Shown: positions 47,835 to 55,479 of the stretch, in pieces
Layout: every line of letters starts with the position of its first letter
Position numbering within the stretch: position 1 is the stretch's first letter
NCBI RefSeq assembly: GCF_900108245.1
Contig: NZ_FNUY01000001.1
Location: forward strand, 372,001 to 436,000
Length of the DNA stretch: 64,000 bases
From: Allobosea lathyri
GTDB taxonomy: Bacteria; Pseudomonadota; Alphaproteobacteria; Rhizobiales; Beijerinckiaceae
Direction: 5' to 3'
Position numbers and translations under genes: made by a program
The notes under the pieces: model-generated
What the model was told of the DNA's origin: nothing
The model's input: the letters and a program-made list of their open reading frames with translations, nothing else
Database searches by the model: none

Positions 47835-47871
47835 GATCGGCTCCTTCGCTGAATTCTGCCGCAGGATTAGA

Positions 47872-48837
47872 TCAAGAACGATGCCGAAAGTGACCAAACA
47901 CTGTATCGGGCGATCCATTCATTGGATCGCTCTGCCGGATTTTCACCGGGTCCTGCGCCACGCGTTTTGCGAGTGCGGCGACGATCGGCAGAAGCGGGTT
48001 GTCGTTGTCCTCGCGGCTGACGAAGAAGAGCTCGGCGGGACGCTGCCGCGGCAAGTCGACCGGGCGCAGGGCAACGCCGCTGAAATGCAGGTTCATCGCG
48101 GCTTCCGGCACCAGCGCGACACCGACGCCGGAATGGACCATCGCCAGGATCGAGTGGATCTGGGCGAGGTGCTGGACATAGTTCGGCACGAGACCGGCAC
48201 GCGAAAACAGCTCGACCAGCAGATCGTGGAAATAGCGGGCCTCATAGGGCGCGTACATGATGAAGGGCTCAGCCGCGAGGTCCTCGATCGCAATCGTCGT
48301 GGAACGCGCCAGCGCGTGGCCGGCGTTCACCGCCGCGATCAATGGCTCGGCCGTGACGCGAAAGGCGCTCAGTCCGGTGCGCGGAATCGGCGGCCGCAGC
48401 AGGCCGATGTCGATCTCGCCTGAATCCAGCCGCTTGAGCTGGTCGCCGCTGACCATCTCCTTCAGGGAAATCTCGACATCGGGCATCTCGCGGCGGCAGG
48501 CCGCGACCAGCTCCGGCACATAGGAATAGGCCGATGTCGCGGTGAAGCCGATATTGATCGACCCCGCCTTGCCGTTGGCGACGCGCTTGGCCAGCAGCGC
48601 AGCACTCTCGGCAAGCTTGAGCAGGCGGCGCGCCTCGGCCAGGAAACTCTGGCCGGCGGGCGTCAGTTTGACGGTCCGGTTGCTGCGCTCCAGCAGCACG
48701 ACGTCGAGCACCCGCTCGAGGATCTGGATCTGCCGGCTAAGGGGCGGCTGCGTCATGTTGAGACGCAGCGCCGCCCGGCCGAAATGCAGCTCCTCCGCGA
48801 CGGCGACGAAGCAGCGTAGCTGGCTCAGCTCGAACAT
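47872..48837 (-). CDS. LysR family regulator of the sugar-acid cassette
   Basis: A 321-residue LysR-type regulator similar to the CatR/BenM-like group: [36 protein letters not shown] and [16 protein letters not shown] in the effector domain. It lies between the tctC and kdgD genes on the same strand (37 bases before kdgD), so it is probably co-expressed with them and responds to the transported acid. This is inference from position. Confidence 0.9.
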   Translation of the reverse strand: MFELSQLRCFVAVAEELHFGRAALRLNMTQPPLSRQIQILERVLDVVLLERSNRTVKLTPAGQSFLAEARRLLKLAESAALLAKRVANGKAGSINIGFTATSAYSYVPELVAACRREMPDVEISLKEMVSGDQLKRLDSGEIDIGLLRPPIPRTGLSAFRVTAEPLIAAVNAGHALARSTTIAIEDLAAEPFIMYAPYEARYFHDLLVELFSRAGLVPNYVQHLAQIHSILAMVHSGVGVALVPEAAMNLHFSGVALRPVDLPRQRPAELFFVSREDNDNPLLPIVAALAKRVAQDPVKIRQSDPMNGSPDTVFGHFRHRS

Positions 48838-48887
48838 CCCCGGCCTTCCCTCACGCCGCCCTTGCACCGATCCTGTCGGGCGGGACC

Positions 48888-49880
48888 TCAGTTCTGGATC
48901 GTGATGCCAGCCTTGTCGATGATGCTCTTGAACTTGGCGATCTCGGTCTGCGCCTTCGCCTTCGCCTCCTCCCCGGTCGATGGGGTCGTCGCGGCGCCGA
49001 GTTCCTCGAAGCGCGCGACCACAGTCGGGTCCTTCAACACGGCCTGCATCGCGCCGGTGAGCCTGTCGCAGATCTCCTTCGGCGTGCCTCTGGGGGCCAG
49101 GAAACCGTTCCAGGAGCTGATGTCGAACCCAGGCAGCGTCTCGGCGAGCGCGGGCACCTCCGGCGCTATCTTGGCCCGCTCCGTCGAGGTGACCGCGAGC
49201 CCACGCAGCGTGCCGGCCTTGTAGTGCGGATACGGCGAGGTGAAGTTGTCGAAGGAGACCTTGACGTTGCCCGCGATCAGATCCTGCACCAGCGCACCCG
49301 AGGAACGATAGGTGACGTGCTGCATCTTCACGCCGGCGAGCTGCATGAACAGCTCGCCGGAGAGATGGATCGAGGTGCCGATGCCCGACGAGCCGAAATT
49401 CTCCTTGCCCGGATTGGCCTTCAGATAGGCGATGAATTCAGTGACGTTCTGCGCCGGGATCGACGGATGCACGCAGAGGAAATTCGGCTGCGACGAGGCC
49501 AGCGAGAGGAACTCGAAATCCTCGAACGGCTTGAATGGCAGCTTCTCCTTGTAGAGATTAGGATTGATCCCGTGCGTCGATGGCGTGGTCATGCCGATGG
49601 TGTAGCCGTCGGGCGCGGCATGGGAGAGCGCGGCCACCCCCGTATTGCCGCCGGCCCCGGCGCGATTCTCGATGATGAAGGCCTTGCCCATCTTCTGCGT
49701 CAGCTTCTCGCAAATGATGCGGCCGACGAGGTCGGTCGTGCCACCCGCGCCGAAGGGGATGATGACCGTCACCGGCTTGACCGGATAGGTCTGGCCGAAA
49801 CCACTGCGCGAAACCAGCGGCGCGGCGAGCGCACCTCCGGCGAGGCTGAGTGCAGCACGGCGCGTGATCGATCGGCTCAT
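48888..49880 (-). CDS. Tripartite tricarboxylate transporter binding protein (TctC/Bug family)
   Basis: A 330-residue periplasmic binding protein. A twin-arginine-like signal MSRSITRRAALSLAGGALAA precedes the Bug fold: YPVKPVTVIIPFGAGGTTDL, IIENRAGAGGNTG, YKAGTLRGLAVTS. Bug proteins bind carboxylic acids. It is divergent from a second TctC gene that heads the membrane subunits, and is first in the minus-strand set tctC-lysR-kdgD. It may widen the ligand range of the single TctAB channel. Confidence 0.9.
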   Translation of the reverse strand: MSRSITRRAALSLAGGALAAPLVSRSGFGQTYPVKPVTVIIPFGAGGTTDLVGRIICEKLTQKMGKAFIIENRAGAGGNTGVAALSHAAPDGYTIGMTTPSTHGINPNLYKEKLPFKPFEDFEFLSLASSQPNFLCVHPSIPAQNVTEFIAYLKANPGKENFGSSGIGTSIHLSGELFMQLAGVKMQHVTYRSSGALVQDLIAGNVKVSFDNFTSPYPHYKAGTLRGLAVTSTERAKIAPEVPALAETLPGFDISSWNGFLAPRGTPKEICDRLTGAMQAVLKDPTVVARFEELGAATTPSTGEEAKAKAQTEIAKFKSIIDKAGITIQN

Positions 49881-50112
49881 CGTTTCCCTCCCAGGATCAT
49901 GTCGCGGCTTTTGCCGTCTGAGCTTCAGACTAGGCGCGGGCCGGTTCCCGGCAAGCCCCTTGGCGCTATCGTGCAATTCAAAAAAGGTATGGTTCCATTG
50001 CCAATCTAACTCACTGGCGCATCGTGCCTGACCTATCCTGCGATGGACAAGACAGCTCCAAGACTGTCTGCGACCTCGGCCAGCGGGCCGGTCCGCACCC
50101 CCACAGGAGGAC

Positions 50113-51111
50113 ATGATGACCCCATCCCGATTCCCGTTTCGTCTTTCCGCAGGCGCTCTAAAGGGTGCCGCCCTCGCGATGCTCGCCGGCGCTACGCTCG
50201 CCACCCAGCCGGCCACGGCCCAGAATTTCGAGCGCCCCGTACGGCTCGTCGTGCCGTTCGCACCGGGTGGCACCTCCGACATCCTCGCCCGCCTGATCGG
50301 CCCCAAGCTCTCGGCTGCGATCGGCCAGCCCGTCGTGATCGAGAACAAGCCGGGCGCTGCCGGCAATCTCGGTGCGGACGCCGTCGCCAAGGCACCGGCG
50401 GATGGCCACACCTTGCTGCTGATGGATGTCGGCTCGCTGGCAACCGCGCCCAGCCTGTTCTCGGACCTGACCTATGATCCGGCCAAGGATCTCGCGCCGG
50501 TCTCGATGGTGATGTTCGGCCCCTATGTGCTGGCCGTGCACGAATCCGTCCCGGCCAAGACGGCGCAGGAGCTGATCGCCTACGCCAAGGCCAATCCCAA
50601 CAAGCTGGCGATCGCCAACTCCGGCGTCGGCGCTGCCAACCACATCACGGCCGTGCAAATGGCCAAGGAACTCGGCATCACCTGGAAGAACGTGCCCTAT
50701 AAGGGCGGCGCGGCGGCTTCGCGGGCGGTCGTCTCGGGCGAGAGCGGGGTCATCATCAACGGCTCGACCGCGACGCTGCCCTTCGTCTCCAACAAGCAGC
50801 TCGTCGGACTTGCCGTCACGGGGGAGGAGCGCGTCGCGGGGCTGCCGACCTTCAAGGAAGCCGGATTGCCCGGCGGCGACGCGGGGACCTGGCAGGGCAT
50901 CCTGACCCGCGCCGGCACACCGCCTGCCATGGTCGCGCGCCTCAATGCCGAGATCGGCAAGATCCTGGAGACGCCCGACATCAAGGCCAAGATCGCCGAG
51001 CAGGGCGGCGTCGTCCGCACTGGGACTCCGGCGGAATTCTCCACCTGGCTGAAGGACGCCACCACGCGCTGGGGCGGCATCATCAAGGAAGCCGGCATCA
51101 AGGGTAGCTAA
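50113..51111 (+). CDS. tctC: Tripartite tricarboxylate transporter binding protein (TctC/Bug family)
   Basis: A 332-residue Bug-family protein with a Sec signal peptide (cleavage near ATA-QNFERP) and FERPVRLVVPFAPGGTSDIL, VIENKPGAAGNLGADAV. It captures a carboxylate for the TctAB channel encoded directly after it (1-base gap to tctB). AGGAGGAC precedes the ATG at 50113. Confidence 0.93.
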   Translation: MMTPSRFPFRLSAGALKGAALAMLAGATLATQPATAQNFERPVRLVVPFAPGGTSDILARLIGPKLSAAIGQPVVIENKPGAAGNLGADAVAKAPADGHTLLLMDVGSLATAPSLFSDLTYDPAKDLAPVSMVMFGPYVLAVHESVPAKTAQELIAYAKANPNKLAIANSGVGAANHITAVQMAKELGITWKNVPYKGGAAASRAVVSGESGVIINGSTATLPFVSNKQLVGLAVTGEERVAGLPTFKEAGLPGGDAGTWQGILTRAGTPPAMVARLNAEIGKILETPDIKAKIAEQGGVVRTGTPAEFSTWLKDATTRWGGIIKEAGIKGS

Positions 51112-51112
51112 G

Positions 51113-51589
51113 GTGAGCAACCCGATGACCCGTTCGCGGATCGACTGGCGGGATCTCCTGTTTGGCCTGTTCCTCGTCGCCGTCGCGGCAGGCGCGCTGG
51201 TCGCGACGCGCAACCTCAATGTCGGCCATGCCGCCGATATGGGGGCCGGCTACATGCCGCGTGTCGTCTCGCTGGGCCTGCTCGCCTTCGGCCTGTTCTT
51301 CTGCGCGCGCAGCCTCTGGCGCGCAGGTTTGGCGCAGACAGCCCTGTCGATCGAGCCCGTGCAATTGCGGCCGCTGCTCGCGGTGCTCGGCGCGGTCGGC
51401 ATCTTCGCACTGACGGCGGAAAAGCTGGGGCTCGCCATCGCCTCTGTCGTCACCGTCATCGTCGCGAGCTTCGCCACCCGCGAAGGGCGCCTGCGCGAAA
51501 CGGTCCCGTTCGCGCTGCTGCTCTCGGGCGCGGCCGTGCTTCTCTTCATCAAGGTTCTGGCTTTGCCGGTGCCCGTCTGGCCGCGCTGA
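51113..51589 (+). CDS. tctB: Tripartite tricarboxylate transporter small subunit TctB
   Basis: A 158-residue protein with four hydrophobic segments, the small membrane subunit of the TTT family: DLLFGLFLVAVAAGALVATR, a G-x-GYMPR motif near residue 45, and a hydrophobic C-terminus. The GTG at 51113 follows the tctC stop immediately; an ATG at 51125 is possible. It lies between tctC and tctA as usual. Confidence 0.92.
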   Translation: MSNPMTRSRIDWRDLLFGLFLVAVAAGALVATRNLNVGHAADMGAGYMPRVVSLGLLAFGLFFCARSLWRAGLAQTALSIEPVQLRPLLAVLGAVGIFALTAEKLGLAIASVVTVIVASFATREGRLRETVPFALLLSGAAVLLFIKVLALPVPVWPR

Positions 51590-51601
51590 AAGCTGTCCGC
51601 C

Positions 51602-53101
51602 ATGGACCTGTTCGACAATCTGCTGCTGGGGCTCTCGACCGCCCTCGAACTCAACAATCTCGGGCTTTGCCTGCTCGGCGTGCTGATCGGCACGGCCATC
51701 GGCGTGCTGCCGGGCATCGGGCCGATCCCGACGGTGGCGCTGCTGCTGCCCTTCACCTTCGGACTGAACCCGGCCGGCGCCATGATCATGCTCGCCGGCA
51801 TTTTCTATGGCGCGCAATATGGTGGCTCGACCACGGCCATCCTTGTCAATGTCCCCGGCGAGACGTCCTCGGTCGTGACCTGCATCGACGGTCACGAGAT
51901 GGCCAAGCAGGGCAAAGCCGGCACGGCGCTCGCCATCGCCGCAATCGCCTCCTTCTTCGCCGGGACGATGGCGACCGTCGTCATCGCGCTTTTGAGCGTG
52001 CCGCTCTCGGTGCTCGCGCTCAAATTCACCGCGGTCGAGTATTTCAGTCTGCTCGTGCTCGGCCTGATCGCGGCCGTCGTGCTGGCGCATGGCTCGGTCG
52101 CGAAGTCGCTGGCGATGGTGCTGCTCGGTCTGTTGCTCGGCCTCGTCGGCATCGATGTCAGCTCCGGCGCGGCACGGATGACCTTCGGCATCGCCGAACT
52201 GTCCGACGGGCTCGACTTCGTGCCGATCGCGATGGGCCTGTTTGGCCTCGGCGAAATCATCGCCAATCTCGAGCGGCCGGCCGAACGCCGTGTCGTCAGC
52301 CAGAAGGTCCGCGACCTGATCCCGAGCCGCGCCGATCTGCGGGCCGCCTTTCCGGCGATGGTGCGCGGGACGGCGCTCGGTTCGGTGCTGGGCGTGCTGC
52401 CCGGCGGTGGCGCGGCGCTTCCGCCCTTCTCCTCCTATGCGCTGGAAAAGAAGCTGGCGAAGGATCCCTCCCGCTTCGGCAAGGGCGCGATCGAGGGCGT
52501 TGCCGGCCCGGAGGCCGCCAATAATGCTGGCGCGCAGACGAGCTTCATTCCGCTGCTGACGCTGGGCATTCCCGCCAACGCGCTGATGGCCCTGATGATC
52601 GGCGCGCTGATGATGCAGGGCATCCAGCCCGGGCCCCAGATCATGACCGAACAGCCGAAGCTGGTCTGGGGCGTGATCGCCTCGATGTGGGTCGGCAACC
52701 TGATGCTATTGGTGATCAACCTGCCGCTGATCGGGCTCTGGGTCTCGATGCTGAAGATCCCCTATCGCCTGCTCTTCCCGGCGATCGTGCTGTTCTGCTG
52801 CATCGGCACCTATGGCATTGCCAACAGCCTGTTCAATGTCTGGCTGATGCTCGGCTGCGCGGGGATCGGCTACTTCTTCATCAAGATCGGCGTCGAACCG
52901 GCGCCCTTGCTCCTCGGCCTCGTGCTCGGGCCGCAGCTCGAGGAGAATTTCCGCCGCGCCATGCTGCTGTCGGACGGCGATTTCTCGGTCTTCCTGGCTA
53001 GACCGATCAGCGCGGTGCTGCTGGCCGTGGTCGCCATGCTCCTGCTCGCCATGCTTTCACCTACGATCCTGCGAAATCGGAAGGCTGCTCTGGCAGAGTA
53101 G
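51602..53101 (+). CDS. tctA: Tripartite tricarboxylate transporter large subunit TctA
   Basis: A 499-residue membrane protein with about twelve hydrophobic segments. The TctA signatures are GVLPGIGPIPTVALLLPFTF near residue 37, FYGAQYGGSTTAILVNVPGE, and LGVLPGGGAALPPFSSYALE in the second half. It drives proton- or sodium-coupled uptake of the acid presented by TctC. Substrate is inferred to be a glucarate-like acid from the kdgD and lactonase genes beside it. Confidence 0.95.
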   Translation: MDLFDNLLLGLSTALELNNLGLCLLGVLIGTAIGVLPGIGPIPTVALLLPFTFGLNPAGAMIMLAGIFYGAQYGGSTTAILVNVPGETSSVVTCIDGHEMAKQGKAGTALAIAAIASFFAGTMATVVIALLSVPLSVLALKFTAVEYFSLLVLGLIAAVVLAHGSVAKSLAMVLLGLLLGLVGIDVSSGAARMTFGIAELSDGLDFVPIAMGLFGLGEIIANLERPAERRVVSQKVRDLIPSRADLRAAFPAMVRGTALGSVLGVLPGGGAALPPFSSYALEKKLAKDPSRFGKGAIEGVAGPEAANNAGAQTSFIPLLTLGIPANALMALMIGALMMQGIQPGPQIMTEQPKLVWGVIASMWVGNLMLLVINLPLIGLWVSMLKIPYRLLFPAIVLFCCIGTYGIANSLFNVWLMLGCAGIGYFFIKIGVEPAPLLLGLVLGPQLEENFRRAMLLSDGDFSVFLARPISAVLLAVVAMLLLAMLSPTILRNRKAALAE

Positions 53102-53238
53102 GCGGAAGAAATCCGCAGATCCGATTCCATAGAAATTCACCGGATCAGTTGCGAACTCGCGCCGATTCCGGACGTTGGCCCTTGCCTGGAAGCGGGCATT
53201 CTGTGGGTCGATTGGCGGCTCCTTCAGCAGCCAGCAAC

Positions 53239-53421
53239 TCATGCTTCATCCCAATCAACAGCCGCACCATGCTCCTGAAGCGCGTTCAGCACGTCCTCAA
53301 GTTGATAATTGGGTATTGCTTCGCTGGTGGCATGACGCGTCCAAACGGTAACCGGTTCGAAAGGATCGTCCCTGACGCTGACTGACGCGACCCCACAGGG
53401 TACGGGGCTGGTCACTTCCAT
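53239..53421 (-). other. Possible short gene remnant on the minus strand
   Basis: A 60-codon frame whose second half (TRHATSEAIPNYQLEDVLNA then LQEHGAAVDWDEA) has the composition of a real protein end, while its first half overlaps the passenger remnant on the other strand. It may be the tail of a small gene interrupted here. No family is recognised. Confidence 0.25.
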
Positions 53422-53905
53422 CAGCTATGGGATGCGGGTGCTCGGCGGCTCGACCGCGACCTTGAATCGCGGATCCATCGCGACCGTTGGACGCGACAGC
53501 CCCGGCATCGCGGCCTCTGGCGGTGGGAGTGTCAACGCGACTGGCGTCATTGTCACGACGAGCGGCACCGATAACGCCATGGGCGTGATTGCGGATCTCG
53601 ATGGCCGGATCACCTTCAACGGAGGCAGCGTGACGACCTCGGGCAACGAGGTCCGGGCGGGAGCCCGGCCTCGCGCCTTCGCCGCCCGCAACCCCGGCGG
53701 CGTGCTCACTTCGGACGGCACGATCCTGTCGACCTCGGGCCTGCGCGCCATGGGCGTCGTCGCCGATGACGGCGGCATCGTCAATCTCACGCGGGGGGCA
53801 TCACCACGTCGGGCATCAGCGGCATCGGCATCTTCACTGTCACGGAACAGACGGGCGCGCAGTTCGCCGCCGCCACGACGGCAAATGGCCTCACCATCCA
53901 TGCGG
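53336..53905 (+). pseudogene. Autotransporter passenger remnant
   Basis: The plus strand reads LTLTDATPQGTGLVTSISYG then short Gly/Thr/Ser-rich beta-helix-like repeats (GGGSVNATGVIVTTSGTDNA, GRITFNGGSVTTSGNEVR, GGVLTSDGTILSTSGLRAMG), typical of autotransporter passenger domains. There is no signal peptide: a stop precedes it at about 53333. At a run of six G near 53791 one base is missing; past it the repeat continues in another frame (GITTSGISGIGIFTVTEQTG AQF). Reading then ends without a barrel. A non-functional fragment. The barrel remnant at 44.5 kb could be from the same or a sister gene. Confidence 0.75.
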
Positions 53906-53945
53906 CGGCTCGATGCTTCGAGCCGCCGCATGCCGCCAGCGTAAG

Positions 53946-54392
53946 CAAATGCAGTCGGCGGAGCGTCCCGGCGCGGGCTCTTCACCGGCTGCGACGCCAG
54001 GAAGCCCGCAGGGTTCGGGCTTCACCCGAAAGCAGACGCTATGTGTGTCCCCTAAGGGCCAGAGCCGCCGGTCGTTCGCCGAGTTAAGATGCGCCAATTG
54101 CAGAACCGGGGTCATCGCCCGGAAGCGGACATTCACCGGGCTCACGAGTATGGTCCTTTTGCACGCCAGTTTCTGAAGCTGTGGAATGCCAGCAATAGTC
54201 TGCCTTACAGCCTGTTCTGCGGCGACCGCGAAGCTGATCTCGCCCTCTCAACTTTCGCGGCCATTGCCAGGCTGGTGCGGTTCAGCCTCGCCAAGCTCAT
54301 TATGATGCTAGACGCGCACCATATCGGCATCCCAAACCCCGCGTCCCATTCGTCATATCCATGAAGACTTCGATCCGCGAAGCACGAAGGAC
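53946..54392. other. Intergenic stretch before fhuF, no convincing gene
   Basis: 447 bases. Contains the second 42-bp block (54089-54130) starting ATGCGCCA and ending CCGGAAGCGGAC. An open frame of 91 codons at 54089-54364 has no recognisable motif and starts inside that block, so I do not call it. Otherwise nothing seen. Confidence 0.5.
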
Positions 54393-55310
54393 ATGAGGAC
54401 GGCGGTGAAAGACGGGTTATCGGATCCGAGGACGCAAGTTTCGCCGCTGCGCTCTGCCTTGGCCTCTCAAGCGGCATTCTGGCCGGAAATCAGGGTCGAG
54501 CTTGGCGGGATGGAGCCCGGTTGGACAACCGCCGAAGCATTCTTCGCCAATGATACGGTGATCGAGGAATTCCTCGACTACGAAGGCTCATTCAACGCGG
54601 GGACCGACCGAAAGGCGTGCGGTTCCTTGATGATGACGGATTATGCATACGTCTTCGCGCTCGCCACGGTGCCCGCCTTCCTCGGCTTCGCCATCCTTCC
54701 GGATCTTTCCCCGTCCCGCTTCGCTCTTCAATTCCACACGACCCAAGACGAACATGACGGTCACACGCACGAAGTCCGACGCGCTCATGTTCGCTATCTG
54801 TCGGGCGGCTTCTGCACCAGCCGAAAGGACCACGCCGCGCATCCGGATGGGCGGGGCCCGATGACTCACAACCAGATCGCAGACGCGTTTTGCACTGCGG
54901 TAAAGGCCCATTTCGAGCCGCTGATCGAGCAACTCCATGCGAGAACGAAGCTCTCTCGCAATGCCTTCTGGCGACTGGTCGCCGATGCGCTCGCGGGATG
55001 GTTTATCGAGGCGGGCCGCCGGCTCGGCTGCCTGGAGGCTGCGAAGGCCTCGGCCATGGCCGTTCTCAAGCGACCGGGATCGCCGCTGAACAACCGTCAG
55101 CTTCACTATTTCGATTTGTCTGTCTGCGATCGGGCAGGGCAACCGTTTTCCCACACGTTTCGTGGGCGCGGGGGCTGCTGCCGCTTCTATACGGTGGAGG
55201 GCGGAGAGTATTGCTCGACCTGCGTGCTGAAGGATCCGCGGCAGCGCGACGATGATTTGCGGCAGGCCATGCGCCGTCATCTCGGTCTGACCGGCGCCGA
55301 GATCGCGTGA
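54393..55310 (+). CDS. fhuF: FhuF-like siderophore-iron reductase
   Basis: A 305-residue protein with the FhuF C-terminal [2Fe-2S] motif Cys-Cys-x10-Cys-x2-Cys (Cys262, 263, 274, 277 in GCCRFYTVEGGEYCSTC). FhuF proteins reduce ferric siderophores in the cytoplasm to release iron. It is the first gene of the iron cluster and points toward the receptor gene 169 bases downstream. The N-terminal 30 residues are weakly supported, so a slightly later start is possible. Confidence 0.88.
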   Translation: MRTAVKDGLSDPRTQVSPLRSALASQAAFWPEIRVELGGMEPGWTTAEAFFANDTVIEEFLDYEGSFNAGTDRKACGSLMMTDYAYVFALATVPAFLGFAILPDLSPSRFALQFHTTQDEHDGHTHEVRRAHVRYLSGGFCTSRKDHAAHPDGRGPMTHNQIADAFCTAVKAHFEPLIEQLHARTKLSRNAFWRLVADALAGWFIEAGRRLGCLEAAKASAMAVLKRPGSPLNNRQLHYFDLSVCDRAGQPFSHTFRGRGGCCRFYTVEGGEYCSTCVLKDPRQRDDDLRQAMRRHLGLTGAEIA

Positions 55311-55479
55311 GTCCAGCCGTGCCAGCCGCATGGGGCGCCGAGAAGACGGCCGCGGAATAAATTCTGCCGGGCAGAGTCCCAAAGCCCTGGCGCCAATCGT
55401 CACCCCAGGGAGCGGATGAACAGAATCCGCGTCGAGGACGAAGTGCGGCACCTTGAACGCCGCATGGACGGGGGTTTCG

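Noticed and set aside
54089-54364. 91-codon frame before fhuF
   Set aside because: Starts inside a degenerate repeat block and has no recognisable motif; possible but not supportable.
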